A stretch of DNA of 64,000 nt from Microglena sp. YARC (taxonomy: Eukaryota; Chlorophyta; Chlorophyceae; Chlamydomonadales; Chlamydomonadaceae), in the NCBI GenBank assembly GCA_022414725.1, contig CM039464.1, positions 21,680,808-21,744,807 of the forward strand. The letters are read 5' to 3'. Both the position numbers and the translations under genes were made by a program. Under the pieces are notes generated by a model, which saw nothing but the letters and a program-made list of their open reading frames with translations, did no database searches and was not told the origin of the DNA. Of this stretch, positions 1-10,751 are shown piece by piece (positions within the stretch are counted from its first letter, which is position 1; each line of letters opens with the position of its first letter).

Positions 1-680
1 GTCCGTCAACGTTGTACTTCGTATACCTCTCGAAGCCATGGTTTATTATTCGCCTTCGCTCGTCTCACGCGCGGATGTCGCAAAGCGTGTGTGTGAGGGT
101 GATGCTGCCAGTGCGCTCATCGATGTCGGCTGACGCTACTGGTGAGTGATCATTTCAGGTGCGGTGTGTGGTCACAGACAGATCGCGCATTTTACCCTTA
201 TGGCTTTAATAGCTCAAAGATATACTCGAACAAGAGTATCCTGTTTTCGATTGGCGTGGACCGTAGGTTAGCCTATAAATGTTAGTAGCCCATCTAGTGC
301 AATATATATAGAGAGCTCTTTCAGCGCAAATTCACATGGTAATTAATTTTCTAGCTATTGGAAAAAAGCAGCAGCTGGCTAGGCGGCTCCCTGGGCTCTC
401 TCTTCATTCCTGGCCTTAAGCAACCTAGAAAACAGGAAGCTGATATCGTCCAGCTTTCCAGTGCTCCTGGAATTTTTTTTGGGTTTTGTGGCCGCAGTTG
501 GCATTGTAGGGAGCTGCGTAGAAGCTGGTGCCTGCAGCCGAAAAAGAAAACAGTACAAATTCATTTGGGTTTGGGGAAGGTTTACGTTCACTGCCTACCA
601 GGCTATCTGCTTTTTTGTTCTTGAGTTTCTTGCATCCTTCATAGTTGTTCACTTGAAGTCCCCCTGATCCTTCAATTTGG
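1..680. other. Non-coding flank with a partial palindromic MITE
   Basis: No supported gene. Positions about 347-560 resemble the two ends of a palindromic MITE family seen complete at 32.5, 37.3 and 46.1 kb: a 'gcagcagctggctaggcgg' edge and a 'cctgcagccgaaaaagaaaa' edge. The overlapping short open frames here are not convincing as proteins. Confidence 0.5.
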
Positions 681-686
681 CCTGGG

Positions 687-695
687 TATAAATAG
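687..695 (+). promoter_or_regulatory. Candidate TATA box upstream of the ankyrin gene
   Basis: TATAAATAG stands in GC-richer sequence about 540-680 bp upstream of the candidate start codons of the ankyrin gene, with a TCA/TCATCA microsatellite (726-786) between. The motif is seen directly; its use as a promoter is inferred and the distance is long, so an unrecognised 5' exon or leader would be needed. Confidence 0.3.
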
Positions 696-1056
696 AGGGC
701 CAGTCGCAGGGCAAAAGAATAATGTTGTCATCATCATCATTATCATCATCATTCATCAGAATACATCATCATCATCATCATCATCTCATACATGACAAGC
801 AATACGCACCTCCCCCCAATCTACAGATCACTGCCAGTGCAGGCCATTCCCCCTTGTTTTTCCTCTTTTGCTTGCCTCCTACTAAATCTTCAGCACGACC
901 TTGCCGCCTCCGCCGCCCCGGGCCCCCCCACACACCTTTCTCATCATCCCCTGCTACGAACCATCTCCCCCCCCCCCCCCCCCCACCCCCCCACCCCCCA
1001 ATGTACAGGTCACTGCCTCCGAGGCCTTGGCCTTTTCTCCCTTGAGGCTAGTAGTC

Positions 1057-1341
1057 ATGTACTATGCAGTGGCAGCTATCCAAGGATGCAATATGGCAGC
1101 TTTATCCCACACTCTAGAGGCGCAGGTTTCACATATCCAAGCATGCAGCTGGCCTGGGGATCTGTCCGCCGCCCAGTGGTTTCAGATCTTCGGCAGCACC
1201 ATCACTTTTCTAGTGGTCTCCTTCGGGCATGAGTACCTGTGCCGAAAGGCATTTCTCGATAAGCAAACATTCTCGGTTGAGGCAATCCGACACTCCGCAC
1301 ATCTTCACTCTACCCACAATCCGTGTTTGGGTGTTCAATGA
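1057..1341 (+). CDS. Hypothetical membrane-protein-like fragment
   Basis: An open stretch with coding-like composition, containing a hydrophobic run (FGSTITFLVVSF) followed by a basic patch (CRKAFLDK). It overlaps the 5' end of the ankyrin gene in another frame. It may be an upstream exon of that gene or a remnant of a related membrane protein. I do not recognise a family and see no clear start or splice sites. Confidence 0.25.
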   Translation: MYYAVAAIQGCNMAALSHTLEAQVSHIQACSWPGDLSAAQWFQIFGSTITFLVVSFGHEYLCRKAFLDKQTFSVEAIRHSAHLHSTHNPCLGVQ

Positions 1342-4021
1342 AGGCAGCGATGTAGCCGGACCTCGTTGTATGGCTACCACTCCCCTCCCCTCTATCACGG
1401 CTGCCTCTGTCGTGCCTTCTACCATGCCTGCCCCAGAAGAGCTCTCTGCCATGGCTGCCTCTGTCACCCCCTATATCACGGCTGACCCAGCCGAGCCCTC
1501 TGTCATCCCCTCTATCATGGCTGCTACCCCCGAGGAGCCCTCTGTCATTGCTGAACCTGAGGACCCCTACGATGAGATGACCGACGAAGAGATATATGAC
1601 ATGATCGACGCAATCAAGAACGGTACATATGGAGCACTTGCAATTCCCAAGCACCACACCGTGTGGCTGCGAATCCCGGACGCCGATCCAGATGACCTAG
1701 CTCCTGATGCTAAGATGAAGCTTAAGGAAAAGTTTGAGACAGAGAACCCCGGATATATCGTCACAGATATCGTGTTTCAGCGAGGCAGCCTGCTGGTTGG
1801 GGTCCGCACTCGCCCGATGGTTCCCGCAGTACAGATGGGCTGCGCAGGTGCTCAAGGCTGTCTTCTTCAAGCACTGCTCATGGCTGGCTTGGCTCGGGTT
1901 GCCTGCATGCATGGACATGTCTGCAAAGGTTAACACCACTAACGAGCCTGTGAACTTGCTGCGCGACATGCCCTTGGCTGTGACTGTCCCCAAGTCTGGG
2001 GATGGTGTGTGTGTTGTGTCCTTACCCCTGCGGTGCTCTGAGCTTCCCACGGGTGCAGCCATTAAAGCTAGCCTTGGGGATCAAATCTTGGAGTGCGATG
2101 TTGTTGAGGCTGGGGTGGAGGATGTGCCCACCAGATTCCCTAGTACACAGGGCCGTTTCACACTCAAAGTGAAGCTTCCCGTGGACACCCCTCTATGTGA
2201 GCCTTCTTGCGGGTTACTGACCGTCATTGTGCAGGACCTAGGGGACAAAGTCATTGTCGGTGACAGAACTGTGGTTCTGTTAAACGAAGCCTTGGCGGTG
2301 TTGGAGCCGGAGCTGTGCGGTATGCGCCTCCTTCGCCCCCAGGACATGCCACACAGCCTGAAAGCTCGAGATGTTGAGCAGCCTTGGGGTGCTGATATCG
2401 TGTACGCACTGGGCCTATGGCTGCAGACCTTGCATGCTGAACATCAGCTTCCAGACTGTGTGATGGAGGACGGGTCAGACATAGTGGAGCCTGTGATTTT
2501 CGCAGAAAACTGGCAGATTCTGTGGCAGGGCTGGAATCATATTCTGATGTATCTGGTAGGAGAAGGATGCACAGACTCAGCCAAGCATGTCATAGACCTG
2601 CTGCTCAAGTCCCCAGCCCTGCGTGTCTGTGTCCCTGGGGGGCGTACTGAAGGCTTGGGGGACACTCCCTCCTTCCATGACTTCATCAGGGGGGCTCAGA
2701 ACACCCAGGGATGTACTCTCATGCACTTGGCTGTCTTTAATGGGAGTTATGCCATGTTGGATGAGGTCATGCGCTGGTCTGATGCCTACAACCTCCCTAG
2801 CCTATGGGACATCAAGGACGAACATGGCATGACGCCGTTGCACTTAGCCCGGCTGGTGAAAGACGGGCAGGTCGCCAAATACCTGTTGTGCAAGGGAGAC
2901 CCAGTGATCTTGCAATCTTGGAACCAAGGAGGAGCAGTAAAGTTCAGCAAGCGAATGGCCGTGATGGAGGCTAGCATGAGCCGACAGAGCAGGAACACGA
3001 GCAGCATTAAGCCTCTGTATCAACAGAAGCTGACCCATACTCGGAGCCTGTCTGCCTCCAAACGTGTCCCTGTCTCGGCCCCATCCATCCGGCCAACTGC
3101 TGCTGCTGCTGTTGGGGAGCCCAGGGGGGGGGACATGGTTGGTGAGCTCAGGGGTGGAGAGATTCTGGACTTGAGTCAAGAAGGCAGCTACAGTACTATC
3201 CAGGCAGGTGCACTGCCTAAGCAAGCCGAGAATTCCAGCCAGTATGTAAACTTCCGAAAAACTTTAGCAGGGTATGCTGCTCATGCCGAGGGGGGCATTC
3301 CACCAGGGTAGTGAGGAAGCCCAGCCTGGTGGCAAGCATCTCCGAGTGCTTCTTCGGCTTTGCAGATTGTGCTATGGAGAAGCAGTATGTCACCCTGCAA
3401 GCGCAGCAAAGAAGTAATGCAATCCTTGTTATGTGTGTCGGCTTTTGCGCCACAAGCATCTACTGGCTCTGGAAAATAGAAGGCTTGGGCAAAAATATGG
3501 TTGGCTGCATTCTACTGGAGCCAGGAGCACCTGTGGGTACTGTGTTCTCCTTGCTGGCTATCCTAATGGGTCGCTGGCGGTGGGTGGAGCCCGGAATAGT
3601 CGTTGGTAACTCGCTGAGGCTTCTGTCATTGGCTGTGTGGATGTGGTATGCGCCAGCCTTCCTTCCTGCTAGCACCCACCGGTGGGCGGGCCCCATTTCC
3701 AGCATAGGCCTTTGGCTGGGCTTTGCATTCACGAATGCCACTGCAAACTTTTTGTGGAACATCCGCTTCAAATATGGATTGCTGTTTGCCCTAATTTGGA
3801 TGGCCATGGTGCCGAGCTATGTTGCCCGCAGCTCAATAATCATCTACTCCTGGCCACTTCAGTTGTCCTTGGTGATCGTCACAATGCTGCGATTGCAAAT
3901 TGAACTGAAAGCACGCTCTCGTTTCCTCAACTCCTACTATCCCACTGCTGGGTCCAAGCTGGCCCTCACGGCTGCCCCTGCCAAGCCATATTGCATGGCT
4001 GCCCCGCTCATGCCTGAATAA
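1229..4021 (+). CDS. Ankyrin-repeat polytopic membrane protein, frame broken twice
   Basis: Three consecutive open blocks in different frames read as one protein. Block 1 (1229 to about 1830; likely start ATG 1370) is a Pro/Ser/Thr/Glu-rich leader, then an acidic helix (DEMTDEEIYDMIDAIKNG) and a conserved-looking stretch ending GSLLVGVRTR. Block 2 (about 1830-3311) has a globular region, then two ankyrin-like repeats (TLMHLAVFNG and GMTPLHLARLVKDG, near 2704-2780 and 2818-2900) and a Ser-rich linker. Block 3 (3311-4021) has about five hydrophobic segments and ends at a stop followed by AATAAATAAAT. The order ankyrin then membrane helices recalls the C-terminal half of plant SBP-type proteins, but no SBP domain is seen. 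The frame changes near 1830 and 3309 have no convincing introns, so pseudogenisation or assembly indels are both possible. Function unknown. Confidence 0.6.
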
Positions 4022-4029
4022 ATAAATAG

Positions 4030-4897
4030 TGCAATTTACTACGAGGCGTGAGGTTGAGGGGGCCAGCCTGTTTCCGTGCACTGGGTCCAACGACCAATAA
4101 TAGGGGGGGGGGGGGGGGGGGGGGGGCGTGTCTTCCAGGGTATTACATCATGCGAGTTATTGCGTGCTTGCACGCAAGGTTTTGGAGCCCGACAGCGTGA
4201 TTGCTCCGTCACGCTGTTTGACAGGGTCTGGCACCAGTATGCAAACTTTTAAGCTCCAGCACGCAGTTTATTCAAGTCAATTGTGTGCTGGCAAGCAAAA
4301 AGGAAAAGGCAGTTGCGTGAAAAACGCAACCAGAAATGGCCTAATGTCGTACCCTGATGCCTTATATATCTAGGGGGCGGCAAATAGATCTATATTGCCC
4401 AAAATTATAGATCTATATATAGCAAATAGATGTATTTGGTGTATTTACAACATATGCAGTTACATCAGATAGACACGGGAAAATCCAGTCGAAGCGCCTG
4501 CAATATAATATGGTGCCCTATGCCATAATTGTAAAACCAGATTTTAATTTTTGTTAGGTGCCTTATGCCGATTTTCAAAAATCCAGCTTCGCCAATATAT
4601 ATATTTATAGATATATATAGATATATCTCTATAAAGATTGAGGCCTCTCCCTATATTTATCAAGTCTGCCTCTGTCATCCCCTTTTAAAAAGGCAATAAA
4701 AGCAGATACATAGGGTTGGCTGAGCAAGAGAATAGCAGATACAAGTTGACTGAGCAAGAGTATAGCAGATGTGGGTTTCATTTGAGGATATCTGCCTTTT
4801 CATCCTCATCGTGATGACTTGCTAAGCCCTCAGGTGTAGAAGAGTTTACACGATGTGGACTTTGAATACGGTATGGGATTTACTCATAACTCATTTT
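4030..4897. other. Intergenic, with a family-L repeat copy and a G tract
   Basis: No gene seen. 4036-4090 is a copy of a short dispersed repeat (GAGGTTGAGGGGGCCAGCCT core; other copies at 21,148-21,215 and 58,382-58,470). It is followed by about 23 consecutive G at 4104-4126 and by AT-rich sequence. Confidence 0.5.
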
Positions 4898-5754
4898 TAG
4901 GGCTGTCGAAAGTTTTATATTTTATCATTATTGAACGATATTCTACGATCACGATATCGTACAATAGTTCTCCTCTTTTCTTTGCAAAACAGTAAGAGAT
5001 CAAGAGGATGTTACAGGTAATAGCCTATATATATGTATGTACATATAGATAGATAGATAGATAGATAGGTACATGTTTATACAGAAAACTGAAATACAGA
5101 CAAAAAAACATTACATGTAATATATGTGTATATAAATTTCCATACAGAAAAATACAGAATGGGGGATATTACAGGTAATAATACACATTTCCATACAGAA
5201 AACGAAAATACAAAAAGGGGATATCGCAGGTAATAGTCTACATATATATGTACATGTATATATGCATATACATGTACATATTTACATATATATACATATT
5301 TACACATGTACATATTTACATGTATAACATGTACACATATATACATGCATACATATATATACATGTACATAATTGACTTGATTTTTTATTTATGGAGATG
5401 TATATATATATATATATAATATATATATATATATATGCATCTCCATACAGAAAAAATCAAGTAAAATGAACTTATCCTGAAGAAGATAGAAATACTGATA
5501 ATATCGTGCTCTGATAGCGTACGCTATAGGGCGATATACTGAATTCCCAGGCCCAGGCCCATTGCAAGGAATTCCCAGGCTGAATCGTTTTACCAGCCGG
5601 GGCCCATACAACATAATTCAATGATCATCCCATATGGGATGATAATTTAATTATAGCCACCAGGCTCCCAGACCCCGTATTATTGAGGTAATGTGAAAAG
5701 CGAGCTATATAGCTTTGTTTGCTCCCAGATCTTTTAGGTAGCTACTAGAAGGTA

Positions 5755-5965
5755 CTACAGGCTCTTGAGGTCGCTGCCACTAAATCGCTAGATCTACAGG
5801 CCCAGGTCCAGCAAGTCGCCACCCTCCTTAAAGTCTCTTAATCTCTATGTCTCCAAATCAATGAGGAACCAAAGCTGCAGCTAAGGTCTCTCAAAGAGAG
5901 GGAGGCGGTCGAGGTAAGAGTAAGACAGGATGGGCAAGCTGAACTAGCCTCTATCAGATGAGCCG
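5755..5965 (+). pseudogene. Coiled-coil-like coding remnant
   Basis: Inside the hAT interval, one plus-strand frame with internal stops encodes a Gln/Leu/Glu-rich helix-like stretch (LDLQAQVQQVATLLK, then LQLRSLKEREAVEVRVRQDG). It looks like decayed coding sequence, perhaps cargo or another element. No family recognised. Confidence 0.25.
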
Positions 5966-7150
5966 TCGCTCATTGAGAGTCCAAGTTTGACTTGATAATG
6001 ATCACTCGCTCTGCCATCTCGTGGCTCAGCTTGTTTTGCAGTTTGGTGTAGATCCTCCACCATGCAGACCAGTTGCGCTCCGCTGCGCATGAGGATGCAT
6101 GTAAGCTTAGCAGACGGGTCCCGACTGCTGCACATATGGGAAAGGTAGCCTCAACTTTCTTCAAAAAGTTCCAGCGTCTCTGTACCGGGCTGAGCACAGC
6201 AGTGCTGCTGGCACACCTCCCTGCACATATGTGCTGCTTCAGCAATTCCTACACTTCCCGCAAGCCTGCTGTTCTACCAGGCTGCAGTGCTGCTGGTACA
6301 TATCCTTGCATGCGTGTGTCACTGCAGCACTCCTTACACGTCCGGCACCCACTTGCCAGCAGCTGACTTGGTCTTCACCGATGCCTTCTTTACATATGAC
6401 AGCATTGTAGCAGGCCAGGAATCACACTTTAGTTAAGCCATATATTTATCCATGGACGGTTGCGAATTCTTCGTCCGCTTGCTTCTGCTGGCCTGGACAT
6501 CACCTGTGCCCCTTTCCTCGTCACTCTCTTTGTCACAGAAGACGACCTGGTAGCCTCGGCAATGCTTGTCGTGGTCCCTGGTAGAACCCGCCAGATTGGC
6601 GCAGGAAATCATGGTGGCACAGGTGATGTAATAAAGCATCACTACCATGGAGGGCTCCTCCTGGACAATGCGGTGGTTTGCTTCATTCTTGCGGCGCCTA
6701 CTCTTAAGTTTCTTTTACAGGTCGAGAGGAAAGTACTTAGTTGTCATAAAAGATTGTTTGCCATCACTGTCGAGGCAACGGTGGCTAGAAGAAGCTTGTT
6801 TGTATTACATGGTTTATCAGCCTCCAGGCTGCTCACCGTCTGCTGGCAGAGTAAAACATGGGTAGCATGAACACTACTACACCACACTCCAGAGTACAGA
6901 AAATAAGCAGAGGGCTGCAGACAGTTTAAAGACATGTCAAGGTCAAGGCTAGAAGGAGCCACAGATCCTGATCCAGACATGGTGAAGGAGCACAGCACAG
7001 AGAGGAGGGATCTAATTCAATCGGAATTTCAAATGAATTTGAATTCGAAAGGCGGCTTTCTGTTGGCCTTGCTTCGAGTTTATCTGTTTTCCAGTACGAT
7101 ATTAGTTTGCTATACAGCACTATATATCGTACAACGTCAGTTCACATTAT

Positions 7151-7714
7151 ACCGTATGCGCCTTGAGTATTGGCAAGATTAAGTATTGGCAAATGTCATT
7201 TCCCCCCTAAAAGTGGGTCTCAGAAAAGCATGGCAATGCTAACTTGGCAAAGGGGTCTACGGCTTTGACTGTCTCAAGTTCAGACTTGAAATCCAGTTGG
7301 CAAAGGGTCTTATGTTATTGTTACATTTCCTTGTTACATGTTCACCAAGTAGTCTTCCCAAGCTTGCTGTAAAACTATGTAACAATTCAAAGCAGGAGCA
7401 TTAAACTTGCTAGGGCTTAGTAGCCAGACCGGTATATGGGTCCAGCCAGCCAAATTGCTGGCTGGAGCCATGTAACCAAGTTCAAGGATAAGTACATGTT
7501 TATAAAGTAGTCTGCCCAAGCTTGCTGGAAATAAAACCATGTAGGAATTCAAATCAGGAACATTTAACTTGCTAGGGCTTAGTAGACATAGTACCATGGT
7601 AACCGTAACTTGGCAAAGGCCAACTACCTGGAGTGGTCACAAGCTGGACTCCTAACCCGGTTTGGCAAAGGGTCGTTTGCCAAACCGTTTGCCAATACTT
7701 AAGGCGCATACGGT
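7151..7714. mobile_element. MITE with ACCGTATGCGCC inverted termini, copy A
   Basis: The left end ACCGTATGCGCCTTGAGTAT and the right end, complementary to it (TTGCCAATACTTAAGGCGCA then TACGGT), enclose 564 bp without coding sequence. The interior repeats TGGCAAAGGG and other short motifs in both orientations. The termini are related to those of the 562-bp element at 8861-9422, so the two form one family. It is nested in the hAT remnant; no clean target duplication. Confidence 0.7.
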
Positions 7715-7797
7715 AATATGAACACGATAACTGTAAATATCGAACAATGTCAGTTCACGTTATCGTACGATAAACTATATCGTGCTCAACAGCCCTA

Positions 7798-8860
7798 ATT
7801 GTATTGTATAATTAAATTGTCGCTGTATAAGTGTCTCTGTTAATGTATCACGAACTCAGGGCCCCTGGTAAGGATTTAGGGTTGCAACCAAAAACAATGC
7901 TCATTTTGGAAACCTAAACACAGTTGCGCCCTAAAGCTACAGATGGTGAGGCAATAGTTGTTTTGTTGGCCAAGGAGATACGCGCAGCCCGATTCTGGAA
8001 TCTGGCGGGCCAATAAGATAGCCCGGCCTAATACGTGTTTTGCCTTCCTACATGTTACACCCGCCCATCGGGCGCCAGATTGTGAACGTTCCTGCCTTCC
8101 CAAATATTACACCTGAGCACATGACAGCCCGATTATTGTAGTACATGCCCAAATCCTTATGCATGTCACTGGTCGGTTCGTCTCAGGACGCAGGCTATGA
8201 CATTCATTGGTTGCGTCTTGGGACGCAGGCTGTACATTTGGTTGCGTCTCAGGACGTAGAGCTGGGGGGGGGGGGGGGGGGGGGCTCCTAACGGTTCGAA
8301 TTTTGGGGAATGTATCCTCACATAGGACAACATACTTGAACTTGGTAACATTGCCCCAGTCAGCATTTTGGTAAATCAAGTATAAGTTCAACTAAGCCGA
8401 ACAAGTCTAAGACGCATTGGAAGTGACGCAGAAAATTGGTGGAGGGTGGGTTCGAAATTGTCGGCGAGGTTTGAGCTGTCCGAGATTTCGAAGGGTGGAG
8501 AGTGGGGTTACGATGTCCAGGGTGAGAACGAGACGTACAGACATACCCCAGGGGCTCCCTCCAAAGCATGTAACAATCCACTCCAATTACATAAGCTGTG
8601 CATCACAGTGCAGTAGTGCACGGCTGCACGCATGAATGCATACACTTCCAAAGAGGGTAGCAAACTCCTGAGCACATTCAGGATCAGGATACTGCATTTT
8701 TGGCACTTTGGGGTGCGTGAAAACATTGATGGGGGTCTTCAAGTTACGTGCTGGCAGTGCTTGGCGCGTAACTTCGGGTCTCCTGGCTTAGAGGGTTACT
8801 TTTGTTTACGTGATTCACGTAGATTGGCTCCCAAAGCTTATGTGCTGTCACGAAACATGT
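7798..8860. other. Repeat-derived intergenic sequence
   Basis: No gene seen. 7847-7875 is an end fragment of dispersed family K (ACGAACTCAGGGCCCCTGG). 8165-8290 holds repeated GCGTCTCAGGACGCAG motifs also found next to the LINE fragment at 48.2-48.4 kb. A G tract lies at about 8263-8283. Confidence 0.5.
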
Positions 8861-9422
8861 ACCGTAGACGCATGATATGTTGGCGGAAAATAGGGATGGC
8901 GGAAGGCACCCAAAAGGAGCTAAAATCATGGCGGATTTGAGGGTTGGCGGATGTTACAGATTTGAGGTGCTCCATAGATTGGCTCAGGTTGCCAATGGCG
9001 GGTGGCGGAATCCTTTTTTACATTTTCCAATTCAAACCAGATTCAAGTGTGACTAAAATGAGTTATTCTGGGCATAAGCAGGAGTGTAAAAAATATTGGA
9101 CTTGTCACCTTGAGGGGGGCAACAGTTGGCAGAGAGACAGAGGGAGGAGCCAAACCAGACGCCGACGCCTGAGCGCCCAAAGCTGGTTGCGGATTCATAA
9201 ACTCGAGGGCTAGAACGAAATTAAACAGAAAAGAAATGTAAAGTCGTCGGGAATGAAGGAAGTTGCCCTAAAGGAGTTACTCCTCCCCCAACTGTGTATA
9301 CTGCACTGACTGAACTGACCTGGCGAAATGTTGGCGGATGGCCCAATCCTCCAGCCCTCAAAATCATTGATGGCAGACACCTGTCCGCCATCTCATCCGC
9401 CAACATATCATGCGCCTACGGT
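8861..9422. mobile_element. MITE with ACCGTAGACGCATG inverted termini, copy B
   Basis: A 27-bp terminal inverted repeat: ACCGTAGACGCATGATATGT at the left and its near-perfect complement (ACATATCATGCGCCTACGGT) at the right. The element is 562 bp and flanked by direct ATGT (8857-8860 and 9423-9426), a likely 4-bp target duplication. The interior is rich in TGGCGGA. It is nearly the same length as copy A, but the interior looks diverged. Confidence 0.75.
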
Positions 9423-9592
9423 ATGTTCTGTAGTACCCTGCTCAGGACTCCCATCCTATTAGTTAGGGATCAGAGTACTAGACCATGAAGTCCTTGTTAA
9501 TAAAATAATAGCCCCGCTGGATACCGTAGTCCATAATTATACAGATAATTATTTGAGGTTGGGCAACCATCTTAACTACTTCAGCCTCTTCC

Positions 9593-9797
9593 GGTGATAT
9601 ACATTGGTCTAGTGGTAGACTGAATTAATATAGGAATGAAGAGTCGGGGGTTCGACACCCCCTTCGGTCGCTCTTGGCGTTGCAGGTCGTCGTCAACCGC
9701 AATGGTAGATTGCTCAATTGAGGTAGGAGACCGCTCTCCACCCGCCTACGACGGGCTCCCTTAACACCATTCCCGAACAGGCGTTATTATCATTACT
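9593..9797 (+). mobile_element. tRNA-derived SINE, copy 1
   Basis: A pol III A box (TGGTCTAGTGGTAGAC, 9605-9620) and B box (GGTTCGACACC, 9649-9659) form a tRNA-like head. The body GCAGGTCGTCGTCAACCGC and the 3' end CAGGCGTTATTATCATTAC are shared with copies at 10.2 and 52.97 kb. It is not a tRNA gene: the cloverleaf is incomplete and a long tail follows. Confidence 0.75.
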
Positions 9798-9799
9798 TT

Positions 9800-10750
9800 T
9801 AACTACTTCCCTCTCTTAGAAAGCCGGAGTGGCTTCTTCCCTCGTGTGCTTGGGCCCTTTACTCCCTCTGCCTCACACACACCTGTGAATCACACTCAAA
9901 GGAAGCAGCCAGGTTTGACAACCTTAACTACTTCCCTCTCCAAGGAGGGCAAAGTGGCTTCTTGCTGCTTGCTCAAGTTCTCTTCTCCCTCTGCTGTACA
10001 CAAAACTGGCAACCAACTTTGAACATCTTCACCACCTCCATCTCTTAGAAAGCTGAAGTGGCTTCATGCAGCGTGTGCTTGCTGCTTGGGCCCTCCTCTT
10101 ACTCAGCCTCACACACGACTGGCTATCTTTACCACTTCCCATAATTGGGGCCCGGATCGACTTCTTGGTGCATGTGCTCTGGCGCTCCATCCCTGTTTCA
10201 ACGAATGGCAGAGCTACTTGGACGACAAAGGCGCCGGGTTCGAATCCCTACGGGTGCGCTTTATTATTCAAGGTCACAGCCAACCGCCATGGTAGCTTTG
10301 TCCAGGTAGGTAAGTCCACTTTGCAGCCCATTCCCTACCGCCGCAAAAGGGGACTCCCTTAATACCACGCCCCACCAGGCGTTATCATTACTCTCGTGCT
10401 CTACTGCTTCCCCTCTTAGTCCTCTTCTCCCTCTGATTTACACACAACTGGCAATCACACTTCAAGGAAACAGCTTTGAACATCTTCACTACTTCCCTCT
10501 CTTTGGAGGGCAGAGTGGCTTCTTGCCGTGCGTGTTTGCTGGTGGCTTGCGTCCTCGTCTCTCTGACTGACATACACACAACTAGTAGTCACACTCATTT
10601 GTAATTATCTTCAAAACCATCGGTAACCAACATGCACTCACACTAGCTTTCAACACCATCACTACTTCCCTCTCTTTGGAGGGCGGAGTGACTTCTTGCC
10701 GCGTTTTGGAGGGCGGAGTGACTACTTCCCTCTTTTTGTAGGGTGGAGTG
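9800..10750 (-). repeat. Echoes of the ATXR2 last-exon end, 3' flank
   Basis: At least five degraded tandem copies of the end of the ATXR2 last exon (the segment encoding the CDCQLC Cys cluster and the basic tail) lie just beyond its stop codon. On the plus strand each reads roughly 'CTACTTCCCTCTCTTTGGAG', 'GGCTTCTTGCCGCGTGTGCT', then a 'CACACAACTGGCAATCACAC' segment. SINE copy 2 interrupts the array. Confidence 0.75.
10190..10395 (+). mobile_element. tRNA-derived SINE, copy 2, different head
   Basis: The 3' body and end (CACGCCCCACCAGGCGTTAT) match SINE copies 1 and 3. The head differs: a perfect B box in GCCGGGTTCGAATCCCTAC, but an A-box region (TGGCAGAGCTACTTGGAC) unlike the other copies. 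It splits the echo array in the ATXR2 3' flank. Confidence 0.65.
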
Positions 10751-10751
10751 A

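Larger units (their letters stand above)
4898..7797 (-). mobile_element. Degraded hAT DNA transposon
   Basis: The interval is bounded by inverted termini TAGGGCTGT (4898-4906) and ACAGCCCTA (7789-7797). Both are followed inward by ACGATAT/TATCGTAC-rich sequence typical of hAT (Charlie-like) ends. The minus strand carries a hAT C-terminal dimerisation signature at 5979-6245 (RLLSLHASSCAAERNWSAWW, then YTKLQNKLSHE), and 6433-6648 may hold a BED-finger/linker remnant. No continuous transposase frame survives. I found no matching 8-bp flanks (CTCATTTT against ATTGTATT). A second MITE is nested at 7151-7714, and 5010-5460 is AT microsatellite. Confidence 0.6.

Noticed and set aside
9430..9440. GTAGTACCCTG, identical to the hAT-like MITE right end
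   Set aside because: No left end or 8-bp duplication nearby; too short to call.
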